A DNA stretch of 15,204 bases from Caldilineaceae bacterium (GTDB lineage: Bacteria > Chloroflexota > Anaerolineae > Caldilineales > Caldilineaceae), in the NCBI GenBank assembly GCA_015494005.1, contig WGCB01000695.1, forward strand, positions 1 through 15,204. The letters are read 5' to 3'. Position numbers and translations under genes: made by a program. The first letter of the stretch is position 1, and each line of letters starts with the position of its first letter. Below, piece after piece: positions 1 to 8,159 of the stretch. The notes beneath the pieces are model-generated. The model made no database searches. It worked only from the letters and a program-made list of their open reading frames with translations, and was not told where the DNA came from.

Positions 1-1
1 A

Positions 2-10
2 TGTTATAAT
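2..10 (+). promoter_or_regulatory. extended -10 promoter element for the TPR gene
   Basis: A perfect extended -10 (TGtTATAAT, hexamer at 5-10) lies at the window edge. Transcription should begin about 7 nt after the hexamer, at or next to the ATG at 18, which implies a leaderless mRNA. Any -35 element lies outside the window. Confidence 0.7.
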
Positions 11-17
11 CTCAGGC

Positions 18-1142
18 ATGTACCTGGATCGCACCTACAAACCCAAACGGCGGCGCAGCAACGGCCGGCTCTGGTGGCTCATCGTGGCCATTTTCATCGC
101 GTCCTACTTCTACGTTCGCCGCCCAGAATGGCTGGTCAACCGGCCCCTGCAGCCCACGCCGACCCCCACCCGCAGCGCGGTGTCCTGGCTGGCCGAGGCG
201 GAGAGTCACCTGGTGGCTGGCCGCTTCCCCGAGGCCCTGTCCGCCTACCAGGAGATGGCTCGCCTGGAGCCCGACAAGGCCGATCCTCTGGTGGCCCAGG
301 CCCAGATCTACCTCATGGAGCGGCGCATTCCCCAGGCTTACGAATTGGCCAAGAAGGCCGTGACCGTGGAGCCGGAGAACGTGGACGCCCTGAACGTCTA
401 CGCCCGGGTTCTGGACTGGCTGGGGGAGTACGAGGAGGCTATCAACTTCGCCCTGGACGCCCTGGATCTGGCCCCGGACAACCCGGAGACCCTGGCCGTC
501 CTGGGGGAGATCTACAGCGACGTGGGCAACTGGCCCCGGGCCCAGGAGTATCTGGACCAGGCCCTGGAGCTGGATCCCAACAACGTCACCGCGCTGCGCA
601 ACCAGGCCTACCTCTACGAGCTCCAGGGGGAGTACGACCAGGCCATCCGGGTCTATTCCCAGGCCATCGAGCTGGCGCCGGAGCGGGTGGATCTCTACAT
701 CGAGCTGGGGCGCCAGTACCAGGCCCTGGGCGAATGGGACGAGGCCCTGGCCACCTACCAGAAGGCCACGGAGGTGGCCGAGACAGGCACCACCCTGGAT
801 GCCCTGGGCTGGGGCCTCTACCTGAGCGGCGACTCCCTCCAGGCCCTGCGGGTGCTGGAGAAGGCGGTGGAGGTGGAGCCGGACAACGGCCTGGCCATGG
901 CCCACCTGGGCATGGCCTACTACAAGCGCCGCAACTACGAAAAGGCCGCCCCCACCCTGGAGCAGGCCATGCAGCTTCTGGGAGATCAAGCCCGCATCGA
1001 GTTCTACTACTCCCTGGGCCTGGCCTACATCTACAAGAAACCACGAGAATGCGACAAGGCCATCCCCTGGCTGCAGAAGGCCCTGGAGATCGACCCAGAC
1101 ACGCCTCCTGCCCTGGAAGGCCTCTCCCTGTGCAGCCAGTGA
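18..1142 (+). CDS. membrane-anchored TPR-repeat protein
   Basis: A 374-residue protein built almost entirely of tetratricopeptide repeats. A basic N-terminus (about residues 9-17) precedes one hydrophobic segment (about 19-33) that looks like a signal anchor, followed by a Pro/Thr linker (42-53). About nine TPR units of 34 residues fill residues 55-370, with the usual small and aromatic positions and 'P-D/E-N' turns between repeats. The positive-inside rule predicts the TPR domain to be outside the cytoplasmic membrane. TPRs are protein-binding scaffolds, so the partner cannot be named from sequence. The ATG at 18 is chosen because the -10 hexamer ends at 10 and no Shine-Dalgarno sequence fits before it. 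The transporter gene follows after 71 nt, so the two may be co-transcribed. No catalytic domain is visible. Confidence 0.85.
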   Translation: MYLDRTYKPKRRRSNGRLWWLIVAIFIASYFYVRRPEWLVNRPLQPTPTPTRSAVSWLAEAESHLVAGRFPEALSAYQEMARLEPDKADPLVAQAQIYLMERRIPQAYELAKKAVTVEPENVDALNVYARVLDWLGEYEEAINFALDALDLAPDNPETLAVLGEIYSDVGNWPRAQEYLDQALELDPNNVTALRNQAYLYELQGEYDQAIRVYSQAIELAPERVDLYIELGRQYQALGEWDEALATYQKATEVAETGTTLDALGWGLYLSGDSLQALRVLEKAVEVEPDNGLAMAHLGMAYYKRRNYEKAAPTLEQAMQLLGDQARIEFYYSLGLAYIYKKPRECDKAIPWLQKALEIDPDTPPALEGLSLCSQ

Positions 1143-1213
1143 TCCACCGGTGACGGCGCCCAGGACCCCCGATCCAGAGGCCCTGTGAGCCGCTTCCCCG
1201 CACGCCAACGACC

Positions 1214-2866
1214 ATGACCATCAAGCGCACCCGCCTGAAATCCACCCTGCCCCGCACCGTCACCATCGGCCAACCTCAGCCCAAGCCCGCTCTCCCTGGC
1301 GGCGCCTCGGAAGCGGATCGCCGCACTCGACCGGCCCCCACCACCAAGCCTCCCCTGCCCGAATCGGTGGTCCGGGCCCGGGCCGCCACCCGCACCGTGG
1401 CCACCAAGCGGCGCATCCGTCGCCGAGTGACGCCCCTGGAGGTGCTGCAGCAGCCCATCCAGGCCGGGGTGCGCAAGGTCTTCGACTGGCGTCGCATGTT
1501 GGCCGTGCTGGGGCTGACCGCCCTGGTGCTGCTCCTGCCCACGCCCCCGGGGCTGAGCCTGGCCGGTCACCGGGCGCTGGCCCTCTTCGTCTTCACCGGG
1601 GCCATCCTGGCCCTGGAGCCCGCTCCCCTGCCCATCGCCGCCCTCCTGGTTCCCGTGGCTCAGATCGCCCTGGGGATCGCCCAGGTGGGCACGGCCTTCG
1701 CCCCCTTCGGCAACAAGGTGCTCTTCCTGATCCTGGGCAGCCTCTTCCTGGCCGAGGCCCTGCGCAAGCATGGCCTGACCCGGCGCATGGCCCTCTATGC
1801 CATCGTGCGCAGCCAGGGGGATTTCACCAAACTGCTCCTGGGCCTCATTCTCATGACCGGGGCCCTGAGCATGTTCGTACTCAACACGGCCACTGCCGCG
1901 GTGCTCATCCCGGTGGCCATCACCATCGCCCAGCAGGTGAAGCAGTCCGAGGAGAACCGCAAGGCCCTGAAGGTGCTAATCCTGGCCATCGGTTACAGCG
2001 CCAGCATCGGGGCCATGGCCACCATCATGGGCAGTGGGGAGAACGCCATCGCCAGCGGCACCTTGAGCCAGCTCCAGCCCTTCGGCTTCCTGGACTGGAT
2101 GCGCTATGGCCTGCCCCTGGTGGCCCTGCTCCTGCCTGTGACCTGGTTCCTTCTGCCCCGGGTCTTCCGCCTGCCCCGGCTCTCCATCGACACGGAACCG
2201 GCCCAGCGGGAGCTGGAACGCCTGGGGCGGCTCAACGGCCCACAGCGGGAAACCGTGGCGGTCCTGGTGGGGGCCGTCTTCCTCTGGATCAGCGGCTCCT
2301 CCCTGGAGAAGATGCTCCACCTGCCTCCCACCCTGCTGAGCAGCACCGTGGTGGCCATCGGTGCGGTGGCCCTCCTCTCCCTGGAAGAAGTGGTGAACTG
2401 GAACGATCTCCGGGGCGTGAACTGGGGCGTCTTCTTCGTCATCGGAGCGGGGCTCACCCTGGGCAACGCGCTGACCACCACCGGGGCCGGGGAGTGGTTC
2501 GCCCAGATGGTGGCGCCCATCCTCCAGGGCCTGCCCTACGCGGTGGTGTTGACCCTGCTGGTGCTCCTGGCCTTCACCCTGACCCAGTTCATGAACAACG
2601 TGACCCTGGGCTCCATCCTGGCGCCCATCCTGGTGACCGTGGCCCAGGCCAGCGGGCTGGATCCCGTGCGCATCCTGCTGCCCACCATCATGACCCTGGC
2701 CCTGGCCTTCGCCACCCCTGGCGCCTCCGCTCGGATGACCCTGGTGGCGGTCACCGGCGCGGTGACGCCCAAAGACATGGCCCGGGGGGGCTTCCTGGTG
2801 GGGTTGCCCGGGGCCGCCCTCATCTGGATCTTCTTCTACGCGATGAGTAGCCTGGGCTGGATCTAG
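1214..2866 (+). CDS. DASS/SLC13-like anion transporter
   Basis: A 550-residue polytopic membrane protein of the divalent-anion:Na+ symporter (DASS/SLC13, sulfate/dicarboxylate) type, in the ArsB/NhaD ion-transporter superfamily. The family signature is visible: an LNTAT motif near 223-227 within a hydrophobic helix, the 'GYSASIGAMATIMGSGEN' block at 260-277, and a second half-site NNVT at 461-464. Family members usually carry Ser-Asn-Thr at both half-sites, where substrate and Na+ bind. Here the first reads LNT and the second NNV, so the substrate is uncertain. The first about 94 residues are rich in Arg, Pro and Thr with no membrane segment. They may be a cytoplasmic extension, or the real start may be Met95 (ATG at 1496). 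No clear ribosome binding site marks the ATG at 1214. The family is fairly sure, the transported ion is not. Confidence 0.8.
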   Translation: MTIKRTRLKSTLPRTVTIGQPQPKPALPGGASEADRRTRPAPTTKPPLPESVVRARAATRTVATKRRIRRRVTPLEVLQQPIQAGVRKVFDWRRMLAVLGLTALVLLLPTPPGLSLAGHRALALFVFTGAILALEPAPLPIAALLVPVAQIALGIAQVGTAFAPFGNKVLFLILGSLFLAEALRKHGLTRRMALYAIVRSQGDFTKLLLGLILMTGALSMFVLNTATAAVLIPVAITIAQQVKQSEENRKALKVLILAIGYSASIGAMATIMGSGENAIASGTLSQLQPFGFLDWMRYGLPLVALLLPVTWFLLPRVFRLPRLSIDTEPAQRELERLGRLNGPQRETVAVLVGAVFLWISGSSLEKMLHLPPTLLSSTVVAIGAVALLSLEEVVNWNDLRGVNWGVFFVIGAGLTLGNALTTTGAGEWFAQMVAPILQGLPYAVVLTLLVLLAFTLTQFMNNVTLGSILAPILVTVAQASGLDPVRILLPTIMTLALAFATPGASARMTLVAVTGAVTPKDMARGGFLVGLPGAALIWIFFYAMSSLGWI

Positions 2867-2905
2867 CGAGTGTGGAGTGCGGAGCGAGGAATGCGGAGCG
2901 AGAAG
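2864..2905 (+). repeat. short tandem repeat, 14-bp period
   Basis: The intergenic DNA after the transporter stop contains two near-identical 14-bp units, TGCGGAGCGAGGAA (2878-2891) and TGCGGAGCGAGAAG (2892-2905), preceded by a degenerate GAG/GTG-rich copy. A small hairpin, TGGGG-CATTTT-CCCCA (2906-2921), follows directly. No function is evident. Confidence 0.6.
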
Positions 2906-2940
2906 TGGGGCATTTTCCCCAGGAGTGAAGGGATGAAACC

Positions 2941-3288
2941 ATGCGCGTCTGGTTGATCGGTGCGGATCAGATCGGTAGCTGCGCTCTGCGGCAGCTGCGC
3001 AAGAACCCGGACATCGAGGTGGTGGTGAGCGATCCGTCGCCCCGGCCCTTTGCCGTGGAGCAGGGCCTCATCGACCGGGTGGATCACGTGGAGAACGTGA
3101 CGCCCCTGAACATCAACCAGCTGGCCCGGCGCATCCTGCCGGACATCATCCTCCTCTCCCCCTCTGCGGGGGGCGACAGCCTGGGCCTGATGGAGGGGGG
3201 CGGCGCCCTGAAGGAAGCCCTGAACTACGAGATCGCCGTCAACAGCGAGTATCCCTGCCTGGTGTTGTCCGATTCGTTCATGGCCTGA
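2941..3288 (+). CDS. small stand-alone Rossmann-like protein, function unknown
   Basis: A 115-residue protein. It opens with a beta strand and a glycine-rich turn, MRVWLIGADQIGS (GxxxxG, residues 7-12). A second strand, EVVVSDPS, carries an Asp at its end that could bind a nucleotide ribose. This resembles the N-terminal half of TrkA-N/RCK or saccharopine-dehydrogenase-like NAD(P)-binding domains. A further strand, DIILLSPSAGGDS, follows, and the protein ends without a catalytic or dimerisation domain. The ATG at 2941 is preceded by GAAGGGA (2927-2933), a plausible ribosome binding site. It lies 74 nt after a transporter gene and 62 nt before a STAND NTPase gene on the same strand, so it could be a nucleotide-sensing partner of either. 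That role is inference. The fold call is moderate and the ligand unknown. Confidence 0.7.
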   Translation: MRVWLIGADQIGSCALRQLRKNPDIEVVVSDPSPRPFAVEQGLIDRVDHVENVTPLNINQLARRILPDIILLSPSAGGDSLGLMEGGGALKEALNYEIAVNSEYPCLVLSDSFMA

Positions 3289-3307
3289 TCCGGCCCACTG
3301 CCGGATC
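3287..3307 (+). terminator. hairpin over the stop codon, possible weak terminator
   Basis: GATCCGGC (3287-3294) and GCCGGATC (3300-3307) form an 8-bp stem with a 5-nt loop, starting inside the TGA stop of the small Rossmann gene. No T-run follows, so it may instead protect an upstream mRNA end or slow read-through into the next gene. Confidence 0.4.
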
Positions 3308-3350
3308 GGTCCACCCGACCTCTAGAAGCGACGAACCCGTGGTGCCACCC

Positions 3351-5564
3351 ATGCCAGAGAGCTCGACACGCGACAGTCCAGCGCCAGATCACGAGACTCC
3401 TGTCATTCCCCACAACCTGGGGCTCTACCGCCTGGCCGGCTTCAGTGGCCGCAAGCCCGAACTGCTGACCCTGCACCAGTGGCTGACCGAGGCCGGCGGC
3501 CAGACCGCGCTGGCCATCAGCGGCAACCAGGGCAACGGCAAGAGCACCCTGGCCACCGCCGCGGCCTGGAACAACATCCACCACTTCTCCGACGGCATCA
3601 TCTGGGTGGGCGCGGCCGGCCCGGACCGCTTCCGCCTCTACGACATCGTCCGCACCCTGGACACAGTCCTGGGCACCACCCTGACCCGGGTGAGCGAGGA
3701 GCGCTGGGGCATCGGCATCCTGGAGCAGCTCTACCGCCGCCGTCGGCTCCTCATCCTGGACGAACTCTCCGGGGCCACGCCCGACGAGATCCGCACCCTG
3801 GTGGACATCATCAGCCACCTGCACGAGACCCAGGGCCACTCCCGCATCCTCCTCATCGACCGGGACCTCCACCCCCAGATCGCCAACCTGGTGGGGGAGC
3901 GGCACTTGCACCTGGGCGGGCTCACCCTGGAGGAGAGCGCGGAGTTCGTGGGCAAGCGGGCGCCGGCGCTGGTCCGGGGCATCGCCCTGCGGGAGCTGGA
4001 GGCCCTCCACAGCCAGACCGGCGGGCGTCCTCTGAGCATGCGCCTAGTCCTGGGCCTGCTCCTGGACCTGGGCAACTGGCTGGAGGTGGATCGGTTCCTG
4101 CAGGAACTGCCCCGCTACGGCGGCGTGCTGCGGGTCTCGGCCCTGGCCGCCTACGCGGTGGAGAACTTCGCCGCCTTCTGGCCCCAGGCCGGCCCCCTGC
4201 TGGATCGGCTGGTGCGGGCCGCGGGCGGGGCCACCTTCACCGCCTTGCGGGAGCTCTTCTGGCAGGGCCTGGGCACGGACGAGGAGCTGGCGGAGACCCG
4301 GCAGGCCCTGGTGGAGCGGGCCCTGGTGGAGGAGGACAATTTCCGCCAGCGCATCGTGGTGCAGCCGGTGGTCCGCCGCTACCTGGCCCAGGGCGCGGTG
4401 ATGCTGGGCGAGGAGTGGGACCGGGCCCACGCCACCTACTACCTGCGCTTCGCCCAGCGCTACCAGGAGCTGCCCTTGCACCGTTGGACCGAGATCGACG
4501 CGGAGTGGGGCAACATCCACCTAGGCGCGGACTGGTTCACGGACCGAGTGGAGCGCATCTGGGATCGCTCGCCCATCGGCATGGTGCGGGAGCGGCTGGA
4601 GGAGCAGGGGGCCCTGGAGATCCCCCTGGAGGAGCCGGACATCAAGGACGACCTGCGCCTGGCCCGGGAGTACGCCAAGGCCCTGGCTCACTACGCCTTC
4701 TGGCGCCATCCGCCGGGGATCCTGCGCTGGCTGGCCGCGGGGGGCGTGGCCGCCTACGCCCTGGGGGACGTGGGCGCCTACGGCTGGCTGCTCAACAACA
4801 TCGGCCGGCAGCTCTTCTTCAAGGGGGAGGTGGCCGCGGCCACGGACTGGTTCTACCGGGCGGCCCGCATCTTCGACGAGCGGGACATGCTGGCCGAGCT
4901 GGCCTACGTCCACACGGACATGGGCACCTCCTACCGGGTGCTGGATGAGCCGCGCCGGGCCCTGGAGCATTTCTGGACCGCCTTCGAGACGGTGGCCCAG
5001 CTGGGGGATGTCCACTCCCTGGCCACCACCTACATCAACCTGGGCAGCGCTCATTTCAGCCTGCGCAGCTACGAGAAGGCCCTGACCGAGCATCGCAAGG
5101 CCCTGCGCATCGCCCTGCGCCTGCACCACGGCCCCTTGATCGCCGGCGCCTACAACAACATGGGCCTGGCCCTGGAGGGCATGGAGCGACTGGAACAGGC
5201 CCAGATCGCCTACGAGGCGGCTCTGCGCACGTTCCAACAGCTGGATGACCTGACCGGGATCAGCACCTGCTACAACAACCTGGGCTCTGTCTGCTACGCC
5301 CGGCAGGACTACGAGCAGGCCCTCTCCTGGTACGAGAAAGACTTGGCCCTGTCCGAGCGGCGGGGGGCGTGGATGGACATGGCCGCCACCCTCCACAACC
5401 TGGGGCACGTGGCCCTGGAGATGAAGAACCTGGCCCAGGCCGAGGAGTATTTCCGCCGCAGCCGGGATCTCTACGCGGCCTTCCACCTGGCCGAGTATGT
5501 CCGGGAGGAAGAGGAGATGATCGAGTACGTGCGCTCCCTCCTCAAGAACCCCGAGAAGGCCTAG
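3351..5564 (+). CDS. STAND-type NTPase (NB-ARC-like) with C-terminal TPRs
   Basis: About 737 residues from ATG 3351; GTG codons at 3339 and 3342 are alternative starts and none has a clear Shine-Dalgarno. The layout is that of a signal-transduction ATPase. An FSGRKPEL motif (about 31-38) precedes a P-loop, GNQGNGKS (58-65), then Walker B LLILDE (133-138), a sensor-like RILLIDRD, a GGRPLSM motif typical of the NB-ARC/ARC region, a winged-helix-like region with VVQPVVRRYLA, and an E-x-x-x-GNI segment seen in AfsR/LuxR-type STAND proteins. From about residue 475 there are five to six TPR units of about 40 residues. Family members use ATP-driven oligomerisation to switch on an effector. Here almost nothing precedes the nucleotide-binding domain, so no effector is fused. 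It may act with a separate partner, the upstream Rossmann protein being one candidate. Regulator, scaffold and defence roles are all possible. Confidence 0.8.
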   Translation: MPESSTRDSPAPDHETPVIPHNLGLYRLAGFSGRKPELLTLHQWLTEAGGQTALAISGNQGNGKSTLATAAAWNNIHHFSDGIIWVGAAGPDRFRLYDIVRTLDTVLGTTLTRVSEERWGIGILEQLYRRRRLLILDELSGATPDEIRTLVDIISHLHETQGHSRILLIDRDLHPQIANLVGERHLHLGGLTLEESAEFVGKRAPALVRGIALRELEALHSQTGGRPLSMRLVLGLLLDLGNWLEVDRFLQELPRYGGVLRVSALAAYAVENFAAFWPQAGPLLDRLVRAAGGATFTALRELFWQGLGTDEELAETRQALVERALVEEDNFRQRIVVQPVVRRYLAQGAVMLGEEWDRAHATYYLRFAQRYQELPLHRWTEIDAEWGNIHLGADWFTDRVERIWDRSPIGMVRERLEEQGALEIPLEEPDIKDDLRLAREYAKALAHYAFWRHPPGILRWLAAGGVAAYALGDVGAYGWLLNNIGRQLFFKGEVAAATDWFYRAARIFDERDMLAELAYVHTDMGTSYRVLDEPRRALEHFWTAFETVAQLGDVHSLATTYINLGSAHFSLRSYEKALTEHRKALRIALRLHHGPLIAGAYNNMGLALEGMERLEQAQIAYEAALRTFQQLDDLTGISTCYNNLGSVCYARQDYEQALSWYEKDLALSERRGAWMDMAATLHNLGHVALEMKNLAQAEEYFRRSRDLYAAFHLAEYVREEEEMIEYVRSLLKNPEKA

Positions 5565-5594
5565 CCGCCCCCTGTTCCTCGCTCCCCGGGCGGC
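5564..5594 (+). terminator. weak hairpin after the STAND gene
   Basis: GCCGCCC (5564-5570) can pair with GGGCGGC (5588-5594) across a 17-nt loop just after the stop codon. No T-tract follows, so termination would be inefficient. A 10-bp palindrome, CGTTGCAACG (5594-5603), overlaps its end. Confidence 0.3.
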
Positions 5595-5644
5595 GTTGCA
5601 ACGGATCTCTAACAAAAGACAAATATTTCCAAGCCCGTTCGGTC

Positions 5645-5673
5645 TTGTCAAGGCGGGAAATCTGGAGTATGAT
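5645..5673 (+). promoter_or_regulatory. sigma-A type promoter of groES
   Basis: TTGTCA (5645-5650) and TATGAT (5668-5673) are separated by exactly 17 bp, each with one mismatch to consensus. The start of transcription is predicted near 5680, next to the CIRCE operator. Confidence 0.8.
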
Positions 5674-5680
5674 ATGCATG

Positions 5681-5707
5681 TTAGCACTCTCCCCCGTTGA
5701 GTGCTAA
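5681..5707 (+). promoter_or_regulatory. CIRCE operator (HrcA binding site)
   Basis: TTAGCACTC (5681-5689), nine bases, then GAGTGCTAA (5699-5707): an exact match to the consensus CIRCE inverted repeat. Flanking CATG on both sides extends the perfect palindrome to 13 bp per arm (5677-5711). It begins at the predicted transcription start, where bound HrcA repressor would block initiation and heat or unfolded-protein load would relieve it. No hrcA gene lies in the window. Confidence 0.95.
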
Positions 5708-5717
5708 CATGTTTTGT

Positions 5718-5767
5718 GTTCGGGCCCTGCCGTGGCTCACGGGGAGATCCACACGGAGAGCCCGAAC
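5718..5767 (+). promoter_or_regulatory. structured groES 5' leader
   Basis: GTTCGGGC (5718-5725) pairs with GCCCGAAC (5760-5767), an 8-bp stem. Inside it, CCGTG (5730-5734) can pair with either of two CACGG copies (5738-5742 or 5752-5756), giving two alternative inner hairpins. The leader from about 5680 to 5845 holds no open reading frame that I can support. Confidence 0.5.
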
Positions 5768-5793
5768 GTGCCGCATGTAGCATCCGCACCTGT

Positions 5794-5827
5794 GAGCAGT
5801 CTGTTTCTGTGCAGCAAATTTCTGTGA
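5794..5827 (+). repeat. leader element copy 1 (before groES)
   Basis: GAGC followed by two TTTCTGTG motifs (5804-5811 and 5819-5826, 15-nt period). The same arrangement recurs before groEL at 6243-6274. The Shine-Dalgarno AAAGGAGG (5831-5838) follows directly. Confidence 0.55.
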
Positions 5828-5845
5828 GGGAAAGGAGGAGCATGC

Positions 5846-6145
5846 ATGATTCTGAAGCCCTTGGGTGATCGAGTCGTTGTCAAGCCCATCGAGCAGGAGG
5901 AGAAGACGGCCACCGGGATCTACCTCCCCGAGACGGCCAAGGAGAAACCCCAGCAAGGTGAAGTGATCGCCGTGGGTCCTGGTCCCCGCAACGAGGAAGG
6001 CGAGCACATCCCCATGGATGTCAAGGTTGGTGACATCGTCCTCTACGCCAAATACTCTGGAACCAATGTCAAACTGAACGGCCTGGAATACCTGATCCTG
6101 CGGGAGAGTGACATCCTGGCCCTGGTGGAGCAGCAGCCCGCGTAG
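5846..6145 (+). CDS. groES: co-chaperonin GroES
   Basis: A 99-residue 10-kDa co-chaperonin, full length for the family. It forms a heptameric lid that caps GroEL and closes the folding chamber in the cytoplasm. It starts with the typical [14 protein letters not shown] strand. The mobile loop that docks on GroEL lies around residues 17-34 ([18 protein letters not shown]), followed by the G-E-V-I-A-V-G-P-G strand and the C-terminal [14 protein letters not shown] segment. The ATG at 5846 has a near-perfect Shine-Dalgarno, AAAGGAGG, seven bases upstream; an ATG at 5842 is out of frame. Transcription is predicted from the promoter at 5645-5673 under CIRCE/HrcA control, with groEL as the second gene. 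Nothing in the protein looks abnormal. Confidence 0.98.
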   Translation: MILKPLGDRVVVKPIEQEEKTATGIYLPETAKEKPQQGEVIAVGPGPRNEEGEHIPMDVKVGDIVLYAKYSGTNVKLNGLEYLILRESDILALVEQQPA

Positions 6146-6155
6146 CATTGACGAG

Positions 6156-6226
6156 GGCGCTTCCTGGCCGGCGCGCCTGGGCCGGTTCCCGAGCCGACCT
6201 GCAGGGCATTTCCCCAGGAAGGCGCC
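6156..6226 (+). promoter_or_regulatory. large stem-loop between groES and groEL
   Basis: GGCGCTTCCTGG (6156-6167) pairs with CCAGGAAGGCGCC (6214-6226) as a 12-bp stem with one bulged G (6221), enclosing a GC-rich 46-nt loop. It begins 10 nt after the groES stop. With no T-run after it, mRNA processing, stabilisation of the groES message or partial attenuation are all more likely than simple termination. Confidence 0.5.
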
Positions 6227-6242
6227 GGTTCTGGTATCGTGC

Positions 6243-6274
6243 GAGCTTTTTCTGTGCGCGGATTTTTCCTGTGC
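6243..6274 (+). repeat. leader element copy 2 (before groEL)
   Basis: GAGC, then TTTCTGTGC (6249-6257) and TTTCCTGTGC (6265-6274), 16 nt apart. This matches the order and spacing of the element before groES (5794-5827). It lies in a locally AT-richer stretch of the spacer. Confidence 0.55.
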
Positions 6275-6330
6275 ATCGACTTTGTATCATCAAATCAAAA
6301 AGACGAGTCGAACCAAAACGACGAGACTGA

Positions 6331-7989
<1,659 letters not shown>

Positions 7990-7996
7990 TCCGCCT

Positions 7997-8012
7997 GGGC
8001 TCGCCCGAGCCC
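7997..8012 (+). other. small hairpin after groEL stop
   Basis: GGGCTC (7997-8002) and GAGCCC (8007-8012) form a 6-bp stem with a 4-nt loop seven bases after the groEL stop codon. It lies ahead of the main terminator and may help stabilise the 3' end of the mRNA. Confidence 0.4.
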
Positions 8013-8033
8013 GACGGAGATCCTACCGAGCTG

Positions 8034-8063
8034 AAGCGCCAGGGGCACGCTCCCCTGGCGCTT
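8034..8063 (+). terminator. hairpin terminator of groESL
   Basis: AAGCGCCAGGGG (8034-8045), loop CACGCT, CCCCTGGCGCTT (8052-8063): a perfect 12-bp stem followed by only a very short T-run. It is the strongest hairpin downstream of groEL and sits just before the next promoter. Confidence 0.8.
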
Positions 8064-8100
8064 TCGCGCGGTGGGGCTGGTCCGGGAAAAGCGAATAGGA

Positions 8101-8106
8101 TATAAT
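8101..8106 (+). promoter_or_regulatory. -10 element for the transglycosylase gene
   Basis: A perfect TATAAT stands 54 nt before the ATG at 8160, predicting a leader of about 47 nt. No convincing -35 hexamer is seen at the right distance in the GC-rich DNA upstream. Confidence 0.6.
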
Positions 8107-8159
8107 GGCAGCGTGAGCCTCGGCACGGACCGGGCCGGATCCATCAGGGAGCCTCCCCC

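Noticed and set aside
2907..2923. Similarity of GGGCATTTTCCCCAGG here to GGGCATTTCCCCAGG near 6204-6218
   Set aside because: Only about 15 bases with one indel, different contexts (a small hairpin versus one arm of a long stem); most likely chance.
4521..5843. A 440-codon minus-strand open frame over the STAND gene and groES leader
   Set aside because: It is a shadow of the STAND coding frame. The part over the groES promoter and CIRCE cannot reasonably be coding, and there is no ribosome binding site or domain.
6285..6290. TATCAT as a full separate groEL promoter
   Set aside because: No matching -35 hexamer at 16-18 bp and no extended TGn; kept only as a weak possibility within the spacer.
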